Below are positions 1 to 7,983 of a DNA stretch of 64,000 nt, in pieces; positions within the stretch are counted from its first letter, which is position 1; each line of letters opens with the position of its first letter. The translations under genes and the position numbers were made by a program. Below the pieces are notes generated by a model, which was not told the DNA's origin, did not search any database, and was given only the letters and a program-made list of their open reading frames with translations. Location of the stretch: assembly GCA_963744575.1 (NCBI GenBank), contig CAVUUF010000001.1:186001-250000 (forward strand), read 5' to 3'. Origin of the DNA: Palsa-504 sp963744575 (GTDB lineage: Bacteria > Actinomycetota > Actinomycetes > Streptosporangiales > Streptosporangiaceae).

Positions 1-323
1 CGGTGCAGGCCGCGATGACGGCCGCGCTCGACGACGAGGCGCACGCCGTGGAGCAGCGAGAGCGGTACGCAGCCCGGCGCTGCGTGCTGCGTTCGGCGTT
101 CAGCGGGGCGGGCTGGCGCATCGACCACTCCGAGGCCGGCCTGTACCTGTGGGTCACGCACCCGGCCCACGACTGCTGGTCGGCGGCCGAGTGGCTGGCC
201 GCCGAGGCCGGCATCCTGGTCGCTCCCGGTGCGCTGTACGGGGCGGCCGGGGCGCGGCACGTCCGGGTGGCGCTGACCGCCACCGACGAGCGGATCGCCG
301 CGGCCGCGTCCCGGCTGCGCTGA
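1..323 (+). CDS. dapC: C-terminal part of succinyldiaminopimelate transaminase-like aminotransferase (partial at left edge)
   Basis: The last 106 or so residues of a fold-type I, PLP-dependent aminotransferase, cut off by the window edge. The end of the small domain is visible: a glycine-rich turn (GALYGAAGARHVRVAL) containing the Arg that binds substrate carboxylate, then a short closing helix. The sequence style fits the actinobacterial DapC branch, which makes N-succinyl-L,L-diaminopimelate for lysine and cell-wall synthesis. The PLP lysine lies outside the window, so a related aspartate/alanine aminotransferase cannot be excluded. A strong hairpin follows 115 nt after the stop. Confidence 0.6.
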   Translation, partial: VQAAMTAALDDEAHAVEQRERYAARRCVLRSAFSGAGWRIDHSEAGLYLWVTHPAHDCWSAAEWLAAEAGILVAPGALYGAAGARHVRVALTATDERIAAAASRLR

Positions 324-437
324 TCGGTTGCGGGGCGGGGGCGGGGCGCGACTTTCCGCACCTCGCCGGCGTCGCCCGGGCCGAACGGGCCTTCCTGGTT
401 CGCGCGGTACGCTTCCAGGCCCTAGCCAGGGCACGGT

Positions 438-468
438 GATCCCGGCCGGACCTCGTACGGCCGGGATC
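438..468 (+). terminator. GC-rich hairpin downstream of dapC
   Basis: Perfect 11-bp inverted repeat, GATCCCGGCCG (438-448) and CGGCCGGGATC (458-468), with a 9-nt loop and no U-tract. It lies between the aminotransferase stop and the arginine-catabolism pair, so it is probably a transcription terminator or an insulator. Confidence 0.55.
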
Positions 469-521
469 CGAGCCGCGGACAATAAACTGCCATTTCAGGC
501 CGCTATTACGCAATGATTCTT

Positions 522-542
522 CGCTGATACGCATGATCAGCG
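522..542. promoter_or_regulatory. Palindrome upstream of the ddaH-rocD pair
   Basis: Inverted repeat CGCTGAT (522-528), 7-nt spacer, ATCAGCG (536-542), inside a locally AT-richer stretch. It sits about 40-60 nt before the preferred ddaH start, over the expected -35 region. It is a candidate operator for an unlinked regulator (Lrp/AsnC or GntR type would fit arginine catabolism); the regulator's identity is inference. Confidence 0.45.
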
Positions 543-567
543 CATGTTTTCCCGTGCGGCGAAGCCC

Positions 568-573
568 TACCCT
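568..573 (+). promoter_or_regulatory. Candidate -10 box of a leaderless ddaH transcript
   Basis: TACCCT followed by 6 nt and then ATG at 580. No Shine-Dalgarno precedes either candidate start. This spacing is typical of actinobacterial leaderless mRNAs. Confidence 0.35.
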
Positions 574-579
574 GGCCTC

Positions 580-1398
580 ATGATCAGTGCGGAGCGCCGG
601 GCCACGACGCGCGGCTACCTGATGTGCCCGCCGGAGCATTTCGCCGTCACGTACGCCATCAACCCGTGGATGGAGCCGGCGAAGCCGACCGACGCCGCCA
701 CCGCCCTGCGGCAGTGGGCCCGGCTCCGCGAGGTCTACCTCGACCTCGGCCACGACGTGCGGATGATCGAGCCGGTGCCCGGCCTGCCCGACATGGTGTT
801 CGCCGCCAACGGCGCCTTCGTCGCCGGCCGGAAGGCGCTCGGCGCGCGGTTCCGTTATCCGCAGCGGGCCGCCGAGGCCGACGCCTACCTGGACTGGTTC
901 CGCGACAGCGGCTACCCCGAGGTGCGCACGCCCGAGCACGTCCACGAGGGCGAGGGCGACGTCCTGTTCGCCGGCGGCACGCTGCTGGCCGGCTACGGCT
1001 TCCGCAGCGACCAGGCCGCCGCCGCCGAGCTGACCGACCTGTTCGGGCTGCCGGTGGTGAGCCTGCGCCTGGTCGACCCGCGTTTCTACCATCTGGACAC
1101 CGCGCTGTGCGTGCTCGACGCCGACACCGCCATGTACTACCCGGCCGCGTTCGACGACGCCGGGCGGGCCGCCATCGCCGCCCAGTTCACCGAGCTGATC
1201 GAGGCGAAGGACGAGGACGCCGAGGTGCTCGGGCTCAACGCGGTCAGCGACGGCCTGCACGTCGTGCTGCCGGCCCAGGCGACCAGCCTGGCCGCCCAGC
1301 TCCGCCAGCACGGCTTCGAACCGGTCGGCGTCGACATGTCCGAACTGCTCAAGGGGGGCGGCGGACCCAAATGCTGCACGCTGGAACTACGGCCCTGA
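580..1398 (+). CDS. ddaH: Dimethylargininase / arginine dihydrolase-like guanidino-modifying hydrolase
   Basis: A 272-residue member of the arginine deiminase/DDAH superfamily. Visible active-site elements are the PDMVFAANG substrate loop (Asp71, Asn77), the EGEGD segment (about 124-128), His171 in FYHLDT and Cys265 in GGGPKCCT near the C-terminus. The family hydrolyses the guanidino group of arginine or methylarginines to citrulline; members with Asn in the substrate loop (ArgZ/AgrE type) convert arginine to ornithine. The next gene is ornithine aminotransferase, 11 nt downstream, which favours ornithine formation. An in-frame ATG at 544 would add 12 residues, but it has no ribosome-binding site. 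Family is clear; exact substrate is inferred. Confidence 0.82.
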   Translation: MISAERRATTRGYLMCPPEHFAVTYAINPWMEPAKPTDAATALRQWARLREVYLDLGHDVRMIEPVPGLPDMVFAANGAFVAGRKALGARFRYPQRAAEADAYLDWFRDSGYPEVRTPEHVHEGEGDVLFAGGTLLAGYGFRSDQAAAAELTDLFGLPVVSLRLVDPRFYHLDTALCVLDADTAMYYPAAFDDAGRAAIAAQFTELIEAKDEDAEVLGLNAVSDGLHVVLPAQATSLAAQLRQHGFEPVGVDMSELLKGGGGPKCCTLELRP

Positions 1399-1409
1399 AG
1401 GGGGACACC

Positions 1410-2618
1410 ATGACCGAGACCACGACCGGCCTGCTCAAGCTCAGCAGCGAGTACGGCGCGCATAATTACCATCCGCTGCCGGTCGTCGCCGCCGAGGCCG
1501 AGGGCGCCTGGGTAACCGATGTGGAGGGGCGCCGCTACCTCGACATGCTCGCCGCGTACTCGGCGCTGAACTTCGGCCACAGGAACCGGCGGCTGATCGC
1601 GGCCGCGCAGCGCCAGCTCGAGCACCTGACGCTGGTCAGCCGGGCGTTCGAGCACGACCAGTTCGGCCCGTTCTGCGCCGAGCTGGCCGACCTGGCCGGC
1701 CTGGACGTGGTGCTGCCGATGAACACCGGCGCGGAGGCGGTCGAGACCGCGATCAAGGTCGCGCGCAAGTGGGGGTACACGGTCAAGGGGGTGCCCGCGG
1801 ACCAGGCAGTGATCATCGCGTTCGACGGGAACTTCCACGGCCGGACGACCACGATCGTCAGCTTCTCCACCGATCCGGACGCACGAGACGATTTCGGGCC
1901 GTACACGCCCGGGTTCCGCGTGCTGCCCTATGGCGACCTGGACGCGCTGACCGCGGCCGTCGGCGAACTCGGCGACCGGGTGGCCGCCGTGCTCGTCGAG
2001 CCGATCCAGGGCGAGGCCGGGGTGGTCGTGCCGCCGGCTGGCTTCCTCGCCGGGATCAGGGAGCTGTGCACCGCACACGGCATCCTGATGATCGCCGACG
2101 AGATCCAGTCCGGTCTCGGCCGCACCGGGTACACGTTCGCCTGCGCCGCGGAGGACGTGGTACCGGACGCCTACCTGCTCGGCAAGGCCCTGGGCGGCGG
2201 CATCGTGCCGGTGTCGGCGATGGTCTCGACCTGGCCGGTGCTCGGCGTGCTGCACCCGGGCCAGCACGGGTCCACGTTCGGCGGCAACCCGCTGGCCTGC
2301 GCGGTCGCGCGGGAAGTGGTGGCGATGCTGCGCACCGGTGAGTACCAGGCGCGGGCCAGGGTGCTCGGGGAGCATATGCACGCGCGGCTGGCCGCGCTGC
2401 CGCCGGCCGCGGTGAGCGCGGTGCGCGGCCGGGGCCTGTGGGCCGGGCTGGAGTTCGCGTCGCTGCCGGGGCGCGAGGTGTGCGAGCGGCTCGCCGCCCG
2501 CGGCGTGCTAGCCAAGGAGACCAATGGGAACGTGATCAGGCTGGCACCGCCGCTGATCATCAGCGAGGGAGATCTCGACTGGGGCCTCGACCGCATCGAC
2601 GAGGCGATCAGGTCCTAG
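1410..2618 (+). CDS. rocD: Ornithine aminotransferase
   Basis: A 402-residue class III PLP aminotransferase that transfers the delta-amino group of ornithine to 2-oxoglutarate, giving glutamate semialdehyde. Visible landmarks are MNTGAEAVETAIK (about 104-116), the ADEIQSGLGRTG cofactor segment (about 229-240), the PLP lysine in LLGKALGGG (about 255) and HGSTFGGNPLA (about 285). Length is normal for RocD. A GAAGGGGGA ribosome-binding site precedes the ATG. It is cotranscribed with the upstream guanidino hydrolase, together turning arginine into glutamate semialdehyde. A terminator-like hairpin follows the stop. Confidence 0.9.
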   Translation: MTETTTGLLKLSSEYGAHNYHPLPVVAAEAEGAWVTDVEGRRYLDMLAAYSALNFGHRNRRLIAAAQRQLEHLTLVSRAFEHDQFGPFCAELADLAGLDVVLPMNTGAEAVETAIKVARKWGYTVKGVPADQAVIIAFDGNFHGRTTTIVSFSTDPDARDDFGPYTPGFRVLPYGDLDALTAAVGELGDRVAAVLVEPIQGEAGVVVPPAGFLAGIRELCTAHGILMIADEIQSGLGRTGYTFACAAEDVVPDAYLLGKALGGGIVPVSAMVSTWPVLGVLHPGQHGSTFGGNPLACAVAREVVAMLRTGEYQARARVLGEHMHARLAALPPAAVSAVRGRGLWAGLEFASLPGREVCERLAARGVLAKETNGNVIRLAPPLIISEGDLDWGLDRIDEAIRS

Positions 2619-2641
2619 CGCACCGGTCACGGTTCCGGCTT

Positions 2642-2666
2642 CCGCCACGATGGAGCACCGTGGCGG
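2642..2666. terminator. Hairpin between convergent rocD and flavin reductase genes
   Basis: CCGCCACG (2642-2649) pairs with CGTGGCGG (2659-2666) across a 9-nt loop. It sits in the 93-nt gap between two converging genes and can serve both strands. No U-run follows. Confidence 0.5.
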
Positions 2667-2711
2667 CTCTATGGGGTCGCGGGCAGGTAACTCGCCAGGT
2701 TGCGGAGGGCG

Positions 2712-3227
2712 TCAGTCTTCGGTGGGGCGGAGGCGGCGGTAGCGGCCGGAGTGGTGCACCAGGGGGCCGCGGTCCGGCGGGTCGGCCGGGCCGTCCACCG
2801 CGATCACCTGGCCGACGATGATGCTGTGGTCGCCGCCGTCGTAGACCGCGGCGGTCCGGCATTCCAGCGTGGCCAGCACGCCGTCGAGCAGCGGCGCGCC
2901 GGTGGCGGGTCCCGGGTGGTGCGGGATCCCGTCCAGTTGCGCGTCCAGCGGGCGGCCCCGGGTGGCCAGCCAGCGCGCGGTCTTCTCCCCGTCCTCGGCC
3001 AGGATGGACACCGCCCAGGCCCCGGCCGCGAGGACGGCGTCGTGGAAGCGGGCGACCTTCTCCGCGCAGAACAGCACCAGCGGCGGCTCGAGCGACACCG
3101 ACGCGAACGCGCTGACGGTCATCGCGTGGCCGCCGCTGGTCGTCACGATGACGATGCCGCCCGGAAACTGGCCCGCGGCCTGCCGGAACGCGGCCGCCTC
3201 GACGCCGCTCACGCCCGGCTCGCTCAC
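2712..3227 (-). CDS. Flavin reductase-like (DIM6/NTAB family) FMN-binding protein
   Basis: A 171-residue split-barrel flavin reductase domain protein: FRQAAGQFPGGIVIVTT at the N-terminus, TVSAFASVSLEPPLVLFC in the FMN-binding part, and a C-terminal SIIVGQV strand. These enzymes bind FMN and often supply reduced flavin to partner monooxygenases. The chosen GTG start overlaps the stop of the upstream membrane-protein gene in a GTGA junction, so the two are translationally coupled; longer upstream starts would run through that gene. It is the last gene of the mshB operon. The physiological partner is not visible. Confidence 0.8.
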   Translation of the reverse strand: MSEPGVSGVEAAAFRQAAGQFPGGIVIVTTSGGHAMTVSAFASVSLEPPLVLFCAEKVARFHDAVLAAGAWAVSILAEDGEKTARWLATRGRPLDAQLDGIPHHPGPATGAPLLDGVLATLECRTAAVYDGGDHSIIVGQVIAVDGPADPPDRGPLVHHSGRYRRLRPTED

Positions 3228-3631
3228 CTCGGACCCGTCTCGCCGAACCCGGGCCGGCGCGCCAGGACCACGAACGACAGGATCACCCCGGCCGTGACGC
3301 TGAGCGTGCCGCCGTACAGGTACCACCGGCCCGGCGTCGTGTTGGCGATAATGACGCTCCCGTTCGAGACTGGCATAGACAGCACGAACGACGCGATGAT
3401 CCATCCCATTCCGGGCAGTACCGCGCCGCTGGCCGAGCGCATGCCCCACGCCCCCAGCAGGCACGTGGCCAGGATGACGGCACAGCACACCAGCGCGGCC
3501 AGCGGCACCGGCCCGGCCGTCCAGCCGTACTGGAAGCTGCCGATCATCGCCTGCACCACGCCGAGCAGGAACAGCGCGGCGTATACACCGACGGTGACGA
3601 GCGACCGCGACCTGCCGGTGGTGTCGTTCAT
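3224..3631 (-). CDS. DUF6113-like four-helix membrane protein
   Basis: A 135-residue integral membrane protein with about four hydrophobic segments (around residues 14-32, 42-62, 72-90 and 100-120) and a short basic tail. Similar proteins (DUF6113) are commonly encoded next to mshB in actinomycetes; no function is established. The ATG at 3631 lies 10 nt after the mshB stop, and the stop overlaps the following flavin reductase start, so all three genes form one operon. Confidence 0.72.
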   Translation of the reverse strand: MNDTTGRSRSLVTVGVYAALFLLGVVQAMIGSFQYGWTAGPVPLAALVCCAVILATCLLGAWGMRSASGAVLPGMGWIIASFVLSMPVSNGSVIIANTTPGRWYLYGGTLSVTAGVILSFVVLARRPGFGETGPR

Positions 3632-3641
3632 GGGAAGCAGG

Positions 3642-4412
3642 CTACTGCGCCGTCGCGAACAGGTCCGTCTCATGGCCGCCGGCGCCGCCGGCCGGACCAC
3701 GGGGCCCGGCCAGCAGGGTGTAGTACTCCACGCCGAGCGCCTCGCTCCTGATCTGGTTGGACAGCGCGAAGAACGGGGCCTCCACGGTGATCTGGGTGGC
3801 GTGCGCGCGCATGGCGGCCAGCTTCCTGCCCAGGTAGGCGGTGCCGTCGATCTCCGTGGTGACCTGGGCCGAATCCGGCGCGGCGGTGGCGTAGAACTTG
3901 GTCAGCCGGTAGCCGCCGGCCTGCTCGAAGGCGCGCCGGGCGACCCGGTGCGCCTGGATGTGATCGGGGTGCCCGTAGAAGCCGTTGGCGTCGTAGGTCA
4001 CCAGCACCTGGGGCCGGACCTCGGCGATGACGTCAAGCAGCGCCTGCGCGGCCTGGTTCACGTCGGCCCGCCAGAAGCAGCGCGGGTCGTCGTTGCCCGC
4101 GGTGCCCATCATGCCCGAGTCGCGCCAGCGGCCGGGACCGCCGAGGAACCTGTGGTCGGTCACGCCGAGTTCGGCGCAGGCGGCGGCGAGCTCGCCGACG
4201 CGGTACTCCCCCAGCCGGGCGCCGTCCCCGTCGGCCAGGTACGCCAGCGACGGCGGGATGATCTCGCCCAGTTCGCCGAGCGTGCAGGTGACCAGCGTGA
4301 CCCGGGCGCCCTCGGCGGCGTACCTGGCCATCGTCGCCCCGGTGCCGATCGACTCGTCGTCGGGGTGCGCGTGTACCAGCAGCAGCCGCAGCTCACCGTC
4401 AGCCGAACCCAT
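3642..4412 (-). CDS. mshB: N-acetyl-1-D-myo-inositol-2-amino-2-deoxy-alpha-D-glucopyranoside deacetylase (mycothiol synthesis)
   Basis: A 256-residue LmbE/PIG-L zinc deacetylase. The zinc and catalytic motif HAHPDDE is at about residues 14-20, and the distal zinc histidine lies in GHPDHIQAH (about 148-156). The RFLGGPGRWRDSGMMG segment is typical of MshB. The enzyme removes acetate from GlcNAc-inositol in mycothiol biosynthesis, placing the organism among mycothiol-making actinobacteria. The ATG gives MGSADGELRLLLVHAHPDDE, the usual N-terminus. The start is divergent from the S9 peptidase gene, 45 nt away, so the promoters must overlap. Confidence 0.92.
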   Translation of the reverse strand: MGSADGELRLLLVHAHPDDESIGTGATMARYAAEGARVTLVTCTLGELGEIIPPSLAYLADGDGARLGEYRVGELAAACAELGVTDHRFLGGPGRWRDSGMMGTAGNDDPRCFWRADVNQAAQALLDVIAEVRPQVLVTYDANGFYGHPDHIQAHRVARRAFEQAGGYRLTKFYATAAPDSAQVTTEIDGTAYLGRKLAAMRAHATQITVEAPFFALSNQIRSEALGVEYYTLLAGPRGPAGGAGGHETDLFATAQ

Positions 4413-4457
4413 GGGCGCGAGCCTACCGGCCCCGCCGGACCTGGAAAGATGGCAGCC

Positions 4458-6704
4458 ATGACCGAGAGTTTCCCGCGCCAGGAGGCCAGGACCAGGCGGT
4501 TCACGCTCGGGGTGCCGCGCGCGTTCGGCATCTCGCCCGACGGGGCACGGGTCGCCTACCTGCGGACCCGGGACGGCGGCGATCCGGTGACCTGCCTGTG
4601 GCAGCTCGACGTCGGCGGGGCCGAGCGGCTGGTGGCGGATCCGCGGACGCTGGGCGGCGACGAGCAGGACCTGCCGCCGCAGGAGCGGGGCCGCCGGGAA
4701 CGGGTCAGGGAGCAGGCCGGCGGCATCGTGGCCTACGCCACCGACAGCGGCCTCACGGTGGCGGTCTTCTCCTGGGCCGGGCGGGTCTGGGCGGTGGACC
4801 TGACCCGCGCGGGCGCCGAACCCTACGAGGTCGCGGTGCCCGCCCCGGCGCTGGACCCGCGGCCCGACCCGGCCGGCAAGCGGCTGGCCTACGTTCACGC
4901 CGGCGCGCTGCGGGTGGCCAGCCTGAGCCCGGGCAGTCCCGCCGAGGACCAGGTCCTGGCGGACCCGCGCGGGGCCCCGCACCTGACGTACGGCCTGGCC
5001 GAGTTCATCGCGGCCGAGGAGATCGACCGGCACCGCGGCTACTGGTGGGCCCCGGACGGTTCGGCGCTGCTGGTCGCGCGGGTGGACGAGACGCCGGTCA
5101 ACCGGTGGCACATCGCCGACCCGGCCAACCCGCAGCGGCCGCCCGCCGTGGTGGCCTATCCGGCGGCCGGCACCCCGAACGCCGAGGTGTCCCTGCTGCT
5201 GGCCCGGCTTGACGGCAGCACGGTCGACGTGCAGATCGACCACGCAGGGTTCCCCTACCTGGTGACCGCCTGCTGGGAGGACGAGCACGACCCGCTGGTG
5301 CTGGTGCAGAGCCGGGACCAGCGCAGCACGCGGCTGCTGTCGGTCGCCCCGGGCACCGGCCGGGCCGAGCTGTGGCACGAGGACACCGACCCGTGCTGGC
5401 TGGAGATCGTCCCCGGCGTGCCCGCCTGGACCGCGGACGGCCGCCTGGTGTGGACCGCCGACCGCGAGGACACCCGCCGGCTGCTGGTCGCCGCGCCCGG
5501 CGAGCTCGGCCGGGCCGAGCCGGTCACGCCGCCGGGCCTGCAGGTGCGTGGCGTCCTCGGCGTCGACGGCGACACCGTGCTGTTCCAGGCGTCCGCCGAA
5601 CCGACCGAGGTGGGCCTGTGGACCTACGGGCCCGGCGGGCTGAGCCGGGCCGGGGCGGGGGCTGGCACCGGGGCGGGGGCTGGCACCGGGGCGGAAGCTG
5701 ACGTCGAGGCGGGCGCCGGCGTCGAGGCGGGCGCCCGCGCGGGCGGGACCACGGTCGTGTCCCGGCGCAGCCTCGGCGACGACGGCGTGACGGTGCGAGT
5801 GTGCCGCGGCGGTGAGCCGATGGCCGAGCTGGCCTCGCTGGCCGAACGTCCGGCGCTGCCCGCGCCCCGGCCGGTGCTGCTGCGCGCCGGGTCGCGGGAG
5901 ATCCGCACCGCCGTGCTGTTCCCGTCCTGGCACCAGCCCGGGCAGCGGAAGCTGCCGGTGCTGCTCGACCCCTACGGCGGCCCGCACGCCCAGCGGGTGG
6001 TGCAGGCCCGCGGCGCCTACCTGACCTCGCAGTGGTTTGCCGAGCAGGGGTTCGCGATCGTGGTCGCGGACGGCCGCGGCACCCCCGGGCGCGGCCCCGG
6101 GTGGGAGCGCGCGGTGGCCGGCGACCTGGCCGGGCCGGTCCTGGAGGACCAGGTGGACGCGCTAGGCGAGGCCGCGGCCCGCTTCGCCGACCTGGACACC
6201 GGCCGGGTGGCGATCCGCGGCTGGTCGTTCGGCGGCTACCTGGCCGCGCTGGCCGTGCTGCGCCGGCCGGACACCTTCCACGCGGCCATCGCCGGCGCGC
6301 CGGTCACCGACTGGCGCCTGTACGACACCCACTACACCGAGCGCTACCTGGGCCACCCCGACCAGGACCCCGGACCGTACCAGCGGTGCTCGCTGATCGA
6401 GCTGGCCGAACGGGCCGGGCAGCAGCGGCCGCTCATGATCATCCACGGGCTGGCGGACGACAACGTGGTGGTGGCCCACACGCTGCGGCTGTCCGGTGCG
6501 CTGCTGGCCGCCGGGCACCCGCACGCGGTGCTGCCGCTGTCCGGCATCACCCACATGGCGTCCCAGGAAACGGTGGCGGAGAACCTGCTGCTGCTCCAGC
6601 TCGACTTCCTCCGCGCCGCGGTTGACGCCCCGGCTAGCGGAAGCGGAACCGGCCGTCGGGGCCGGGGGCGAAGGGGCGGGCCTGCACGACCGCGTCGAGG
6701 TTGA
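4458..6704 (+). CDS. Dipeptidyl peptidase IV-like S9 family serine peptidase
   Basis: A 748-residue cytoplasmic S9 peptidase with an N-terminal beta-propeller and a C-terminal alpha/beta hydrolase. The propeller carries the DPP-IV signature FIAAEEIDRHRGYWWAPDG, whose paired Glu residues anchor the substrate amino terminus. The triad is Ser in GWSFGGY (about 590), Asp in HGLADDNV (about 665) and His in ITHM (about 697). Predicted to release X-Pro/X-Ala dipeptides. The second ATG is preferred because GGAAAG lies 9 nt upstream; an ATG at 4449 is the alternative. A Gly/Ala tandem repeat (nt 5645-5750) is inserted, and the last 71 nt overlap the converging DUF952 gene. Confidence 0.85.
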   Translation: MTESFPRQEARTRRFTLGVPRAFGISPDGARVAYLRTRDGGDPVTCLWQLDVGGAERLVADPRTLGGDEQDLPPQERGRRERVREQAGGIVAYATDSGLTVAVFSWAGRVWAVDLTRAGAEPYEVAVPAPALDPRPDPAGKRLAYVHAGALRVASLSPGSPAEDQVLADPRGAPHLTYGLAEFIAAEEIDRHRGYWWAPDGSALLVARVDETPVNRWHIADPANPQRPPAVVAYPAAGTPNAEVSLLLARLDGSTVDVQIDHAGFPYLVTACWEDEHDPLVLVQSRDQRSTRLLSVAPGTGRAELWHEDTDPCWLEIVPGVPAWTADGRLVWTADREDTRRLLVAAPGELGRAEPVTPPGLQVRGVLGVDGDTVLFQASAEPTEVGLWTYGPGGLSRAGAGAGTGAGAGTGAEADVEAGAGVEAGARAGGTTVVSRRSLGDDGVTVRVCRGGEPMAELASLAERPALPAPRPVLLRAGSREIRTAVLFPSWHQPGQRKLPVLLDPYGGPHAQRVVQARGAYLTSQWFAEQGFAIVVADGRGTPGRGPGWERAVAGDLAGPVLEDQVDALGEAAARFADLDTGRVAIRGWSFGGYLAALAVLRRPDTFHAAIAGAPVTDWRLYDTHYTERYLGHPDQDPGPYQRCSLIELAERAGQQRPLMIIHGLADDNVVVAHTLRLSGALLAAGHPHAVLPLSGITHMASQETVAENLLLLQLDFLRAAVDAPASGSGTGRRGRGRRGGPARPRRG
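5652..5695 (+). repeat. 18-bp tandem repeat inside the S9 peptidase gene
   Basis: About 2.3 copies of a GGGGCGGGGGCTGGCACC unit encode the Ala-Gly-Thr stretch between propeller and catalytic domain, followed by further Gly/Ala/Glu-rich sequence. Such in-frame minisatellites expand and contract by slippage. Confidence 0.6.
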
Positions 6705-6978
6705 GCGGGCCGTAGATGTGCGGAAACGGGTCGGCCTGGCCGGGCACGCGGTCATAGCGGAGCTCCGGCCCCACCCGTTCGGTGTCGATGACGAGCAGCA
6801 GCAGGTCGGGTAGGCCCTGGCAGAACGCGTTGGCGACCGGGGCGACCTGGGCGGCTGCCGAGGCGTGAATGAAGCCCTCCTCGGCCAGGGTCCGGCCGGG
6901 AGTGGACATCGTGTACTGGCCGTCGCGCCGCGCCTGCTCCCAGTCAGCGGCCTCGGCGATGTGGTAAATGAGCGTCAC
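6634..6978 (-). CDS. DUF952 family protein
   Basis: A 114-residue DUF952 protein (YHIAEAADWEQARRDGQY at the start, GFIHASAAAQVAPVANAF in the middle, FPHIYGPLNLDAVV near the end). The family has an ADP-ribosyltransferase-like fold but no firm function. The GTG at 6978 gives the usual family N-terminus; upstream in-frame starts add unrelated sequence. A TAAACT box 8 nt before it suggests a leaderless transcript. It ends inside the converging S9 peptidase gene. Confidence 0.75.
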   Translation of the reverse strand: MTLIYHIAEAADWEQARRDGQYTMSTPGRTLAEEGFIHASAAAQVAPVANAFCQGLPDLLLLVIDTERVGPELRYDRVPGQADPFPHIYGPLNLDAVVQARPFAPGPDGRFRFR

Positions 6979-6986
6979 CAGACCCC

Positions 6987-6992
6987 AGTTTA
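6987..6992 (-). promoter_or_regulatory. Candidate -10 of the DUF952 gene
   Basis: On the minus strand TAAACT is followed by 8 nt and then GTG, the arrangement of a leaderless promoter. The same hexamer and spacing precede ychF. Confidence 0.4.
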
Positions 6993-7160
6993 GCCAGCAG
7001 AGTGTAGCGAGGGTCACACTCACGATGGGATCTCGGTCACTTCGTTTGGTCGCAGAAGGGAATAAATTCTTGGTCATCGCACCCGCCGAATAGCCGGCTT
7101 GTTCATCACGGCCGGCCTTGGGCGTTACGCTTACCTGCAGAAGCAGCGAGGACGCTGAGG

Positions 7161-7967
7161 ATGACACAGGCACCGGAAGCGCCGGCCAGGAGCCGGGCGC
7201 GCATTTCCGCACGCACCTTCCGCACGGACAAGTGGTGGCAGTCGCCGCGCATTGTCGCGGGCGGCCTCACGATCTGGGTGCTCTACGCCACGGTCCGGGT
7301 GTTCACCGGCCACTGGTATTACCTGCCCAAGTACCACTACCTGACGCCGTTCTACTCGCCGTGCGTCAGCGGCGAGTGCGTGCCGGGCTCGAGCACCCTG
7401 GGCCAGTGGATCCCGGCGGTGCCGCCGATTATCCCGTACGCGTTCGTGTCGCTGGTGTTCGTGCTCGGCTTCCGGCTGACCTGCTACTACTACCGGCGGG
7501 CGTACTACCGGGCGTTCTGGCGCGCGCCCGCGGCCTGCGCGGTGCGCGAGCCGCACGCCAAGTACAGCGGCGAGACCAGGTTCCCGCTGATCGGGCAGAA
7601 CCTGCACCGCTACTTCTTCTACCCGGCCATCCTCGTCGGGATCCTGCTGAGCTACGACGTGACGCAGGCATTCCGCGGCCCGGACGGGAACTTCGGGTTC
7701 GGCCTGGGGTCGCTGATCCTGCTGGCCAACGTGATCTTTATCTGGGGCTACACGCTGGGCTGCCATTCGTGCCGGCACATCACCGCCGGCCGGCTGAAGA
7801 ACTTCTCCACCCACCCGTTCCGGTACTGGCTGTGGACCAAGTTCTCCTGGCTGAACGCGCGGCACATGCTGTTCGCCTGGATCTCGCTGGGCACGCTGAT
7901 GCTGAGTGACCTGTACATCATGCTCGTGGCCAGCGGGGCCTTCTCCGATCCGAGGATTTTCAATTGA
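7161..7967 (+). CDS. sdhC: Succinate dehydrogenase membrane anchor/cytochrome subunit
   Basis: A 268-residue polytopic membrane protein with five or so hydrophobic helices and several histidines in helices (including QNLHRYFFYP and GCHSCRHITAG) that could hold haem. It resembles the single large anchor subunit of the mycobacterial Sdh1 complex (Rv0249c type). Genes for the flavoprotein and iron-sulfur subunits follow at once. It anchors the complex in the cytoplasmic membrane and passes electrons to quinone. GAGGACGCTGAGG precedes the ATG. Confidence 0.82.
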   Translation: MTQAPEAPARSRARISARTFRTDKWWQSPRIVAGGLTIWVLYATVRVFTGHWYYLPKYHYLTPFYSPCVSGECVPGSSTLGQWIPAVPPIIPYAFVSLVFVLGFRLTCYYYRRAYYRAFWRAPAACAVREPHAKYSGETRFPLIGQNLHRYFFYPAILVGILLSYDVTQAFRGPDGNFGFGLGSLILLANVIFIWGYTLGCHSCRHITAGRLKNFSTHPFRYWLWTKFSWLNARHMLFAWISLGTLMLSDLYIMLVASGAFSDPRIFN

Positions 7968-7983
7968 CCGAACGGGCTGTGGT

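Noticed and set aside
2700..4448. Long plus-strand open frame running into the S9 peptidase
   Set aside because: It is the antisense shadow of mshB, DUF6113 and the flavin reductase; the true peptidase start has its own ribosome-binding site at 4443.
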